Shown one piece after another: positions 18,901 through 29,977 of a DNA stretch of 64,000 nucleotides. A program made the position numbers and the translations under genes. Source of the stretch: Neelides folsomi (lineage: Eukaryota; Arthropoda; Collembola; Neelipleona; Neelidae); the NCBI GenBank assembly GCA_034687125.1, contig JAQGBZ010000005.1, positions 124,001 to 188,000 of the forward strand, given 5' to 3'. A model generated the notes under the pieces. It had not been told where the DNA came from, did no database searches, and saw nothing but the letters and a program-made list of their open reading frames with translations. The first letter of the stretch is position 1; the number at the start of each line of letters is the position of its first letter.

Positions 18901-19740
18901 TTTGGCAAATGTATTTAATTATTTGTAATTACTTAATTAAATGTTGTTTTATTATAGTTGAGAGGAACGTGCAATTCGTTTTTTGACGTCTTTTTTAAAC
19001 TTACAACTCCACAGCGAATGGCTATAATAGCTAATGATAGGGAAAAGATGTTTATCAAATCGAGGAATCCTTCACCAGTTAAGAAATCAGTTTCAAGTGC
19101 TACAATGAAATCCATTGAAAGACGTTCAGGATTGTAAGTTTTATATTTTCGTTACACATTCACACAAAATACGAATTGTTTAATTTATGAAGTAATAAAA
19201 ATGGTAGATCTCCGAAAAGATCGAGCCGAATGAGTTCAGCGAGGGCAATGCGGATGTCAAATTCAGACAAAGCAGGAGAGAAAAATTTGACCTTCAAAAG
19301 AAGGCGGATGTCTTTTTTCGATCATCATCGAACTTCCACAGCTCCGCCACAAGCGAGAAAACCATTGTTTCGATCATCAACCGCACCAGGTAAGAACATT
19401 CATTTACCATTTACTTAATTCAATTCAATCAATTACTGACAATTTAAACAAACTAATTGTTAATTTATTATTTCACACTTCCTTAAAATAAATTAATTTA
19501 TAATTTTTCTTTTATAAAGCTGATCAGAATGGGAATACGAACAAATGGACGGTTTCCGAATTTACGACTCTTCAATATCGCCCATCTAATTCATCAGGGA
19601 TGGATTTCTCTGCCCGATCTGCAAATTCAACTTATTCAACTTCAGGAAGCAATCCAAACTCTGCAAGAAATTTTAATGCAGAACAGCCCTCTAATACATA
19701 CACAAAAAGACTCTCAATTAATAAGACACGTTGGAAGTGA
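15978..19740 (+). CDS. CCP110: Centriolar coiled-coil protein CP110, 6 exons
   Basis: CP110 caps the distal end of centrioles, limits centriole length and blocks premature cilium formation. Exons: 15978-16073, 16262-18511, 18639-18863, 18958-19133, 19208-19389 and 19520-19740, all joined in phase. The N-terminus (KVNGRPILPPI, then MTEELKAEMAYYRELAIQRE) matches the conserved N-terminal block of CP110. The long second exon is acidic and Ser-rich with many SP/TP sites, then a Gln/Glu coiled coil (LKQEQQKQLEKLMEFQREQQ) at about 17950-18030. Exon 3 carries FCKVSAAVKGYLVRR and exon 4 QRMAIIANDREKM, then SSATMKSIERRSG. These align with the conserved C-terminal region of vertebrate CP110. Total length is about 1,000 residues, close to the human protein. 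The open frame reads on past the exon 2 donor for about 130 bases, which is intron. Confidence 0.9.
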
Positions 19741-20440
19741 TGAAAAATTAACCAATAATTTACAATAATATTACAATGTATAATAATGTAAAGTTCTAAA
19801 AATTCAACAAATCTTACAATACAATACAACACATAATATGTTTGATGTTTTAGTCTAAGCTTTTTTAAAAAACTATTTTTGTATCTATAATAGATCTATC
19901 ATTAAGTCAGGCTATTTCATTAATTATAAGTTTATTTTTTAATTTAAATTTTTACATTATATTTAATACTTTATTATTCGAAAAATATATTGAAAACTCC
20001 TTAAAATTATTATTCTACCTAAAAATACACTTTACAAGTCACCCAATTATTGATAAATTCACATTTTGAAACTGCATTTAAGATAAGATAGTTTAGAATC
20101 CTAAAGAGTACTCATCAATTTATTCAATTTTTATAATTTCTTTTCAATTGTATCTTTTTTCACTTAAAATTGTTAAAATTATTTGATTCGATTTTAATGA
20201 AAATAAACATTAAATGCAATTGAATTACATTTTTATTCATTTTCATGATGATTGTCATCTTGATTATATTTCATCTTTACTTATTTCAGTTTTCTTTATT
20301 TCATCTCATTCATTATGAGTCAATATAAATACTAGTATATAGAACAGTGTACATATAGAACTTAAATAGTTATTCGAATACATTTTATTTTGTTCATCTT
20401 GTACAATTCGCATATTAGATAATTTTCCTCTGTAGAGTGT
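19741..20440. other. Convergent intergenic region, 3' ends of CP110 and MORN5-like gene
   Basis: About 700 bases of A/T-rich sequence between two convergent genes. I see nothing beyond likely 3' UTRs and polyadenylation signals. Confidence 0.6.
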
Positions 20441-22621
20441 TCACATCTTGTAATGCTTATCTGCATATTTGTCTGGAAGTCGATCAGGGAGGAAAGTTGG
20501 TTCATATCGTTCTTGGACAAGTGGAGACTTTTTACAAAACTTGGTGAACCATCCATGTTCGCGATCAGTTGCTAATCTAACGTTCAAAATAAACATATTG
20601 TATTGCTTTATTGAATAAGAATTACAGTTGAACCATACTTCGCAACATTATCTTTTCAATGTGAAGTTAGTTGTATGGCATAAATTATAAATATGTATGA
20701 TATTTTTAACATTATTAGCATACTTGATTAGTCTCTTGTCATAATCAAATATTTTTCTTGTGCATGGATCGTAAACTCCATATCCAACGTCATAAGAGCC
20801 AGGAGGAATCCAAGGTGGTGGAAGTCGATCGTTGTACAACGCTTTGCCTCCTCTCATCATTCCCATTTGTCTCTCGGTATAAAACCTATGAACAAAATTA
20901 AATAATTTTATTAAATAATAACCTCCGTTGTTTCAAATAGTTAAGAAATCTCGAAAAATGATATTTTAGAATAAAGGCGTAAAACTACGATGACTTTTTA
21001 CATGTAGATTAAATAAAAAATGTAATTGTTTATCAATTACCTTCTATCATTCCCAGTACAATAATTCCAATTATGAGGTTCAAACTGAAGACCATCTGCG
21101 AAGCAAATCTTTCCTGACTCGTATCTCCCTGTTGTGTTAAAAAATGAGCTTTAAAGTTTTAAACTTCTCAAATATTAATTAATGTTTTAAACTCATTTAT
21201 TATCAAATGCTATGATAATTCAATTAATTCACCTTTTCTCCATTGGCCATCAAAAGTGTCTCCACGAGGGTATGTAATTTTGCCAAGATGTTTCTTCGAG
21301 TGCATGTGTCCTTCTTTGAACTCGCTCTCGTATTTAGCTCCTAATAAATTTTTAAAAAAACTTTTTTAATTTTAACTAAAAAACAATAAAATCAGTTCAT
21401 TATTCAATCAAAATAAGTCAATGTAATTTATTATTATTGGATTCATAAACTATTTTCATGTACCTGTCCCATATTGATAAGTCCCATGATTGAAAAGTCT
21501 ATTCACATATTCTCCTTTATAAGTTCCTCCTAAAATACAATCCAAGGTTTTTGCTCAATATTTGAAAAAACTTTAATCTTATTAAGGAAGAAGGTTAATT
21601 AATTAATTAAACATTAATTATTGTTTGGCTTTTTTACGAACCGGTCCAAAAACTTTCCACTTTGTAATATTCGTCAATCAACGGAGGAAAAATCTTATGC
21701 CGATTGACCCATCTAACAGACGGCTTTGGTTCAATGGTCGGAACATCAATTTTAGGATCCAACTTTTCCGCCGTGTCAATAATCGCATCCCTGGATTCAT
21801 CCCGACTCGAAATCTCCACCGGGTTTTCGTATTCTCTCTGGGCATAAAGATATTTGAAGAATGTGTCTCCTTGTTGGCGGGTCAAGTAGGTCATATCCCT
21901 CGTTTGTGCATAACGTTCCACTGGACCTTTAAGAGAAATCCGGTGTAGTTTCTTCACGCTGGGCTGCGATCTGTGGAGATCCGCCACTGTGGATTTGTTG
22001 GCCGCTTTGGATGGTTCCAATTTTGTGAGTTTTCTGTGATATTCACTTTCTATGCATTTGGAAAAGAGACGAAGTTTGGAGGGATCTCCCGGCATTGCGA
22101 CCGAAGGCTTTGAGGAAATTGAGATGGTCGAACTCACGCGATCCAACCGTTTGTAGTCGTCTTCATCTTCATCATAAAAATCATCATCTTCGTCGTCTTC
22201 TCCTTCAAAATCATCTTCATCGTCGTCTTCTTCCTCATCTCCATCTTCTTCTCCAGTTTCTGTTTCAGCAAATTCCCCATAATGATCAGGGTCATGATCT
22301 TTATAAGAATCTACATTTTTATTTATGATAACAAGATGAATCTTTAGTTAATAATGATAAAAATTGTGAACTTTTATTTACTGGTATATTTACAAGTGAT
22401 TTATAATTTTTATAGTGATGATTTAAAAATTAAGAATGAGATTGTCTTGTAATTAAACCTTGAATGCCTAATGAAGCTAATTGACTGCCCAATTCATCAA
22501 ATGTTATTTGTTCATTTTCATCTGTGTCCAAGATCATTTGTTCATCTTGTACATTTTGCTGTTGATTTTGATCGGATTCTTCGTTATTACTCTTGGCAGA
22601 TTCTTCTTGATCTATTTCCAT
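20441..22621 (-). CDS. MORN5: MORN repeat protein 5-like, with acidic N-terminal extension
   Basis: The C-terminal half matches MORN5, a small MORN-repeat protein of ciliated or sperm-bearing tissues. Exons encode GGTYKGEYVNRLFNHGTYQY (about 21467-21533), GAKYESEFKEGH...GDTFDGQW (about 21235-21342), FADGLQFEPHNWNYC (about 21045-21128), DRRFYTE...PPPWIPPGSYDVGYG (about 20725-20885) and a last exon from about 20575 ending DKHYKM. The DRRFYTE block and the PP.IP.G.YD.G.G.Y.P motif are diagnostic. Upstream is about 220 residues not expected in MORN5: a Glu/Asp run (about 22146-22312), then a neutral segment (RDMTYLTRQQGDTFFKYLYAQ). An ORF starting at 22621 (MEIDQEESAK) can join in phase through a GTTTAA donor near 22453. 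That donor is weak, so the first exon is less certain than the rest. Confidence 0.8.
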
Positions 22622-22957
22622 AATTTATAGGTTAGTGTTACTCCAATTTAAGCACAATTATGAGAATTGACAACTTTATGTAAACTTTTGTAAATTATAG
22701 GATTTGCAATTTTTTAGCTTTTGATGTTTATAGCACAATCGTTATACGAATCTGAGTTTCCTCAGATAATCAGATTTTGCATGAAATTCATCATGAGAAT
22801 AAAAAATTATTAAAAACAATTTAGGTAATAAGACCAGTGTGTTTAACATTTTATTATAAATTCAATGTCTGTAAGAATGAAATGAATTAACAATTATTGA
22901 GAAAATGGAATAATAAAATATTTACCTATAAATAAAAGTAATTAAGGTTTAATCAAT
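22622..22957. other. Intergenic, A/T-rich
   Basis: About 340 bases between the MORN5-like start and the neprilysin-like stop, both on the minus strand. No feature seen other than a likely promoter and 3' UTR. Confidence 0.6.
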
Positions 22958-25900
22958 TTATTTGTTATTATTGTAAATAGAGCATTTCTTCACTGGGTTG
23001 TATTTGCTTCCAGCCGAACAACCGAAATCTTTGGCAAATTCTCTCATGTTGGAAAATGCGCCTTTGACTCTGAACTCATTCGGTGTTTGTGTCCCGTAAA
23101 GGACCATTTCCATCAACACGTCCGTCCGTGTTTTACTGCAAAGTGAGGAAGCTGCCGAGATCCAGAACAATTGCTCAGAAGAATAATCCATTCCATGAAG
23201 GCCCTTTTTTAACCACAATACCCATAGTTAAAATATTTAAAAATATATGATTAAACTCCGAAAATATTAATTAATTGAAATTTTATTGTTGGAAATAAAC
23301 ACATAAACATTACTAGTGCGTCTTTTTTTCCATATCTTTTGATATATACAAAATACATACAAGTATTTGTTTCTATTTATTATATATTGTATTAGGTATA
23401 CGTTATACCAATACCAATTATTCTATTTCTCTTAATTCATTTTTAGATAAAAATTTACTTTTTCTGGGCCGTTTTCTTTCAACCAAATTTGATATCCTCT
23501 GTACGCAGCAAGTAGTCCGTTATTGTCGGCTATATTTTCAGCTTTTGTGTTTTTCCCATCAACCTGAGTAAGATTACCGTATTAACCCAAGAATTGTTCG
23601 GTACCCAAATTATGTCCGGCCCCGATTTATGTCCGGGGGTGGAACCTGAGATTTTTAATTATATCCGGGCCCCTAAATATATCCGGGTCACTTTTTGAAA
23701 TGCGCTAAATTAAATATTTAAATAGCGTTCTTTTTCATTTAAACTTTTAAACATATTTTTGCCAACTTGAAGCAAACGAAGCTGTTATTTATGACAATAT
23801 CAGCGACTCTTCATCAGAAGAATCTTGTTCTGACGCTTAAAATTTAATAATTTTTAATAAAAACATAATTTTGAAATAGTCCAATCCTAAATTATTTTAA
23901 TTATATCCGGTACCCAATTTATATCCAGGGGTCAGAGGCAATAATTTTAATTATGTCCCGGGACAATTCTTGGGTTAACGGTAATATATAAAAGTAAATA
24001 TTTTAGAAATTAATTGACTTTGTACCTTAAATCCAATTTGTCCAACCATATATTTCGAATATTGTTTGACAAAACATTCTGATCTTTTCATATAAGCATT
24101 TTCTGTATCTTCATCCCACCAGTCATTCCCATTCCCATTTTCATCATGATTTCTTCCCTTCAGACATTACGGAATTATTTTATATTTTGAATGAAAGACA
24201 ATAAAAATAAAATGTATATGAAATACCTCTTCATCGAACCTGTAAATAAGGAAGAGTTTATACAAAATTAGAGATATTTAATTAAATAATTAAAAGTCAT
24301 TTAAGTAGAAGCTTTTCTTAATACAATTGATAATTTACCCATAAGAAATTTCATGTCCAATTAGCCAACCAGCTACGGCATAATTCATATAGCTCGGCCT
24401 TTCTTCGTTGAAGACGATTCCTTGTAAGAGTCCAGCAGGAATAACTTGAAAGATAAATGGAATTACTGTAAAGTTTCTTGGTCAAATGTCTAATGTTATT
24501 TATATTTTCTAGTCACTGAATGAGTTGTGATTGAGCGAAGTAATTGCAATAGCATTTTCAGGTGAGACAAGACTCAACCAACGATTGTCATCTTTACGCC
24601 TTCGTAAGTTTCCAAATTGAAAGTCTTCTCGCATTTTGTGAAGTTGCAATGTGTTGTCGAAGTAGGATTCGGGTTTCATTTTATACTAAACAATTTAATA
24701 GACATTTTTATCAGTTCAGTTCGAAGATTGCTATTTAGTCAAGAAATCCAACTATGTAATTTAAAATTGTTGAATTATTTAATATTTAATTAAAATAAAA
24801 ATAATCTAACGGATTCGTAAAATGTATTTAAAACTGTGTCGTTTAAATATTCATCTTGGTATCCAATATGAGCATCCATCACGTTGAGTTTTTCGAGGGC
24901 TACAGTCCTTAAATGCACAGAATAAGAAACGGAGTTAATGATGAATGATGATTAAGAAAGATAAAGTAATTAAAATTGAATGATTTTCATATAAAAGTAT
25001 TCTTACTTTGTATTTTCTTCCATCCACATATTTTCTTTGATCAATTCCTTGTAAACGTCAACGACATTGTCAGAGATTTCAACTGCGATTTCTTTGAGAT
25101 TTTCGGGAAAATAGGATCGAACGTACATTGAAGCAACCGCGTAAGATAATTCACTAAAACAAAAGTTTTTTGCAATTTATACAAGGAATTATTCTATTAT
25201 ATTAGAAAATAATAGCTCACCATATTTCACATTGAGAATTTCACATTTTAATTTATAATATTGTTATGTCATACCTGCTTCTGATTGCTTTAACACAATG
25301 CCTCCACCTTGGTTCCAAATCCGTTTCTTTGTAAAAATTTGTTTTAAATTGAAAGGCTCCTTCGGGTAATGCTTTAGCCATTGCCTCAAGAGATCGCCAA
25401 ATAACATAATTTGCCTGGACCCTACAGATATGATTTTTTAAGCAAGAAGAAAATTTATAATAAAGCTTTAGGGTAAACAAAAAGCTAAAAAATATTACCG
25501 TTTTGGTGTATTTGCTAAAATTGTTCTTAAAGCTCCAATAAATTCTGAGACTTCTACCAAAATGAATTCCTCATCAGATATTTGAATCTATGAAAAAATT
25601 AAAAAATAATGTGTAAAGTGTAAATACACATAAATCCACCAAATTGTAGATAATCTTTTAAATTTTAGCAATTATACAATAATAACTATTTATTAATTAA
25701 AATACATCGGATGGCAGGAAGGAGCTGATAAATTCCATCCAAGAAATAAACGGAAATTTTCTCTGAAGTTTGAACAGCTCTTTGGTCTTCATACTTGTTG
25801 AAGTATTTGCTAATGTCTTTAATAAAAGATAACATTAAATTATTAACATTACTCATTTCAACTGTATTTCCCAAATTGGTATGTAAAATTGAATACCCGA

Positions 25901-27252
25901 GCCAGAAGCATTTGAAATTCTGAAATATAGAGAAAAAACTTAATCTCAATCACAAAATAATATCTGTTAATAATAGTAAAACTCTTCAATTTTAACCAAT
26001 AACTTTAAAATGATTAAAAAATGATTATAAATTAAATTAAAATTTTTAATTTTGGTCTTTACCCAAAACGTCGTGCATTTCTCTTCCAACGACTTCTTTC
26101 TTCGCCCCAAATGCGACAGCGCTTTCTATCTGGAATATGCAAAAGAGAAAGTTATAGTAAGAGTTTCATTTTCTTTTCTCATTAACGGAATGAGGTGGAA
26201 AATGATGTGGAAAATGATTAAAATGAATTAAATAATTAATTACTTGATAATTGTGATATAATTTGACATCTGCTTGTTGAATTCCTTTGACAAGACTATC
26301 AGGATTGAATCCAAGATCTGGTTCTCCAATCTAAATAATAAAATAATATTATTAAGGTAAATCACACTTAACCCTATTATTTTAGATGTAATTATATTTT
26401 ATTTAAAATTGTATCATTGTATTTATATTAAAGGTAATTTGGTAATTTAACAACCTTAATGATCCGAAGATTGGGATTCTCATTATCAGGAACAATTGAG
26501 ACATCCAAAAAGATTCCTGCAGGAAGTCCGATTTTCCTCATAATCCTCACTGACTTTGCCCACTTGAATTTGTCCGGATTCCATTTTTTCCCCATGTAAA
26601 GTGTTGAGCTCCCGAGTTTCTTTACGAGTCTTTTAGCTGGTTTTAATCCCATCTTCTCAATTTGCTCTTTTAAATTAAATTCATTACTAATTTCACTAAT
26701 TCATTAATTAGATTTGTAGGTAAAATTATAACTCGTGGAGGTCTGGAGGTCTAATTAATAAAATATCTAATTTTTAAAAATATAACAATTTTTAAATACC
26801 TCGATTGACGCATGAAGCGAAAAAGTTCTTAGCTTGAACAAACGCTTTTGGTTCGTCATTCTGCATTTGCTGGTTTAAAAGAACTTTTATTTGTTCGTCG
26901 ATTTTATCTTCAAAGTCAGTTTGGTAGGAAATTTCATTTGTCCCGTTTGGGATTGTTTTCGATTTCAAATATCCGCCGCAAGCGAATTCATAAAAGTTCT
27001 CACATGGATTTATATTTTGGTCCATATTAGCCAAAATGTATGCAGCTGAATTTTAATTGATTTAATATTAAAACCATATTCCAATAAAGTTTAATTCCAA
27101 TTTGCAATGTTTATCAAATTACCTTCATTTTTGCAAACAGCAGTGTGACACAAATTGGGGCGGTTGGCATGATTGATCCCAAGAGACGTTCTTGGATCCC
27201 CAAAGGAAATCCGTGAATATAAAAGGATCACGAAGCAGATTAAGATTTTCAT
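22958..27252 (-). CDS. Secreted neprilysin-like M13 protein, probable pseudoenzyme
   Basis: Member of the M13 (neprilysin) metallopeptidase family, here with a cleavable-type signal peptide ([18 protein letters not shown], exon at about 27126-27252) in place of the usual membrane anchor. Following exons give [19 protein letters not shown] (about 26795-27025), [12 protein letters not shown] (about 26072-26130), [13 protein letters not shown] (about 25270-25430), [17 protein letters not shown] (about 24800-24910), and [23 protein letters not shown] (spanning 24335-24530). Then comes the zinc site GHEISYGFDEE, with [16 protein letters not shown] next (about 24027-24165), AENIADNNG (about 23465-23567) and a C-terminus [21 protein letters not shown]. 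The third ligand region (ENIAD) is normal, but the second zinc His of HExxH is Tyr, encoded TAT at about 24350. Peptidase activity is therefore unlikely. Structural Cys and other conserved positions are kept, so it is not a decayed gene. Confidence 0.92.
23577..23981 (+). mobile_element. Non-autonomous TA-flanked DNA transposon with TIRs, copy 1
   Basis: A 405-bp element flanked by TA on both sides (23575-23576 and 23982-23983). The ends are inverted repeats: the left begins CCGTATTAACCCAAGAATTG and the right, on the complement, CCGTTAACCCAAGAATTG, differing by a 2-base gap. Just inside each end are several copies of a (T)ATATCCGG / TATGTCCGG motif in direct orientation. Internally, at about 23772-23840, a frame reads [18 protein letters not shown]..., ending in a stop, which looks like the acidic/Ser tail of a transposase. 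The TA duplication and the TIRs fit the Tc1/mariner-pogo group. It sits in an intron of the neprilysin-like gene, in the opposite sense. Related to the copy at 33887-34372. Confidence 0.85.
24227..24239 (-). other. 13-nt micro-exon of the neprilysin-like gene
   Basis: The upstream exon ends TAT GG before GTAAAT, and the downstream exon opens GGA AGA AAT after ..GAAG. Joining them directly would lose the conserved GFD(D/E) that follows the zinc motif. A 13-base segment here, preceded by ACAG and followed by GTATTT, supplies exactly G-F-D-E-E and restores phase on both sides. This is therefore a real coding exon rather than a chance match, although transcript evidence would settle it. Confidence 0.8.
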
Positions 27253-28615
27253 TTGAACGTTTTTAATATCAAGAAAATCAAACCATTTATTTTAAATTAT
27301 TTGAATAAAAAGTATAGTCTCGATTGTTAAAATATAGTCTCGATTAATGATTATTAAATAGATGATGGGCATTAAACTTTAAAAATTAAAATGAAAGTGC
27401 CGGTTTGGTCATCCAAAGGGAAAGAAAAGAGGAATAGGAAAAGAGCTCTTATAAAAACCCAAGGTAGTTTCAATTAATTGACTTTATTACAATTTTTATT
27501 GCACATGTGAACAACGGAGTTATTTAGAGATCAACTTCAATTGCATTCAATTGTCTCTCCCGTTTCCTCTCAATGAATTCGTCCTTGCTTTTGCAGTTTT
27601 CCAAATGCCAATAAATATTCGCATCATCTCATCCTCCCACCATGTGATGACCAAACTTTGAAATTGCTCGGACTCAACTTGGCACTTAAACTTTTAAATG
27701 TTACAGCCTCCCTTAATTAACGTTTCATTGACACAAGCTGCGATTAAACCATTAAATTGTAAAGTACAAATAAATAATGTATTTATCAATGATCATCTTT
27801 ATCTTATTGGTAACTTTATTTTGAAACGCATATTAAATACATATTTAAAACTATTATTACATTAAATAACAAGCATATTATCATAAGGATGAAAACAAAA
27901 AAGTTTCATGTGAATGATTTGAATTTATGAACGATTTTATAAACGTTTTCTTTACTATATATCATTATATCTGTACTTGTTTTTATACATACCTATATCA
28001 TGTCATTTATTAATCACACTTTCCCAATAACAGACTACGGTAAATGTAACGTTACCTTACAGTATAAAGGATTTTACAAATTACAAAGTGTTGAAATAAA
28101 CAAACTTAAACTATAAATATTGGGTTTAATATTTCGTTATATTAATTCCTCTTTTGTCTTTGAACCAATAAGATCATAAATTGTCCAGGTTTGATGTATT
28201 TTGACATGAGTTATATTAAATTAATGTTTCATGAACTCACAAAACAATTGTATAAATTATAATTAATGTTCACATACAAAATCATACAGAATCATACGTA
28301 CCATAATATGCCATACTTGTAAATAATGTTAAATTATTTTACCAATTTTGTTAACTAGTATTAGGGTATTGAATCCAGTTGAGGTTTAACAGACAAATCA
28401 TTTGACCTTCATGAAACATTCAAACCTGAGCCGATAAGAATAATCTTCACAGTTCATTCAATCTCACTTAATTTACCTTACAGATATTCAGCTAATAACC
28501 TTCGACGCTTCAACATACACATTGAAATTGTAAATATTCATAACTTTACAGGCACTCTGCTTAATTAATTTTCATTTAAGTATTAAAATATTTCACATTT
28601 TTCTACAGCTAGAGA
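27253..28615. other. Divergent intergenic region; possible unassigned 3' exon on the minus strand
   Basis: Between the neprilysin-like start (-) and the GST zeta start (+). Most is A/T-rich. A less A/T-rich patch at about 27520-27740 has open minus-strand frames, one ending QLNAIEVDL followed by a stop near 27521, with two AATAAA-type signals on the minus strand just downstream (about 27485-27505). I could not recognise a protein or find convincing upstream exons. An acceptor just before the GST start codon (..TTCTACAG at about 28601-28608) suggests a 5' non-coding exon for that gene. Confidence 0.45.
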
Positions 28616-29692
28616 ATGAGCGAAATTACACTTTTCTCATATTGGCAAAGTTCTTGCTCATGGAGAGTCAGAGCAGGTGAATTAAACATTTTTTGATTAA
28701 GTCAAAATTTAACATTTATCTATCGGTTAATATGAAATAACTAGGCATACAATATCCTTTTCCAATTTTCAGCTTTGGCCTACAAAGGAATCAATTACAA
28801 GATTTCTACTGTGAATTTGTCAACAAATGAACAGGTCAACTTTGCTTTTAACAATAAATAACAATAAACTTAATATTAAAAGTATCTTTCTATCAATTTA
28901 TGAAGATTATTTAACCCAATGATTAAAATTAACAGACAGGAGACTATAAGAAAATGAACCCCAAAGGACAAGTTCCAGCATTGGTAGTTGATGGAAAAAC
29001 GATCGTCGAATCTGTAAAATATCTCACTTATTGAATTCATACACAAATAAAAAAACTTCCGATTTATTTGTGAATTTTAACATTAATTGCCTAATTTAAG
29101 GTCGCTATATTGGAATATCTCGAAGAAGCTCATCCGAACAATCCACTCTTACCAAAAGATTTATTCCAACGAGCGAAAGTGCGAGAAGTTTGTGAAATTA
29201 TGAATGCTTGGATTCAGCCGCTTCATCATCGCAAACTCGCTCAGCGTCATTCTGCAGATCCAAAAGAACAAAGCAAATTCTCCCATTTCTTTTTGAACGA
29301 TGGGCTTAAAGGTGAAGCCAAAATATAAAAGTTGATTTATAATTAAAAATGATTTATTTTAATCAGTTTTAGAGGAAGTTGTTAGCAGATGTTGTGGGAA
29401 ATACACAGTCGGTGATGAACTCTCATTTGCTGATTGCTTCCTTGTGCCAATGATGTACAATGCGAAATACAGGTATTAATTTAATTTCATGATTTTTATT
29501 ATTTAACATAATGTTTATAGAAGGAATAACATTAATGTTATTATATAACATTTATGTATTTATTTTAATTTTAATAGATTCAAAGTGGATTTGTCTCAGT
29601 TTCCCACACTTGTCCGTCTGGATGAATTTCTCCTCACCCTCAACTTATTCGCTAACTCTCATCCATACAAACAACCGGATTATGTTCAATAG
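28616..29692 (+). CDS. GSTZ1: Maleylacetoacetate isomerase / zeta-class glutathione S-transferase, 6 exons
   Basis: Catalyses glutathione-dependent isomerisation of maleylacetoacetate to fumarylacetoacetate in tyrosine breakdown; cytosolic, perhaps also mitochondrial. Exon 1 (28616 to about 28677) encodes MSEITLFSYWQSSCSWRVRA, containing the zeta-class active-site motif SSCSWRVR. Later exons give KMNPKGQVPALVVDG and the cis-Pro region, ILEYLEEAHPNNPLLPKD, IQPLHHRKL (family usually IQPLQN), YTVGDELSFADCFLVP and a C-terminus LFANSHPYKQPDYVQ. About 210 residues, normal for the family. All joins keep phase and no key residue is missing. Confidence 0.94.
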
Positions 29693-29977
29693 CCTAATTA
29701 ATTGATTTCCTCTCGTTTAAAAATTGAGCTATTAAAATTTCAAAATACAGCTCTCATAATCAATCCAAGTCAATTGTAAAGCAATAAAAAATTAACCTTA
29801 ATTATAACTGTTTATAAATTGGTTATTTACCGCTTTATTTATTAATTTAAAATAATCGTACCATGTTTAAAATATTTCCTTTCATGTTACAAGCATTCAC
29901 CGTTCATAAATTCATAACACTAGCTAACAATAACAGTACATACTAAAAAAATAGTAATAGGATAGGAATTTTTGAGT

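Noticed and set aside
21625-21948. 107-codon plus-strand ORF opposite the MORN5-like exon
   Set aside because: Antisense shadow of a coding exon; no recognisable protein.
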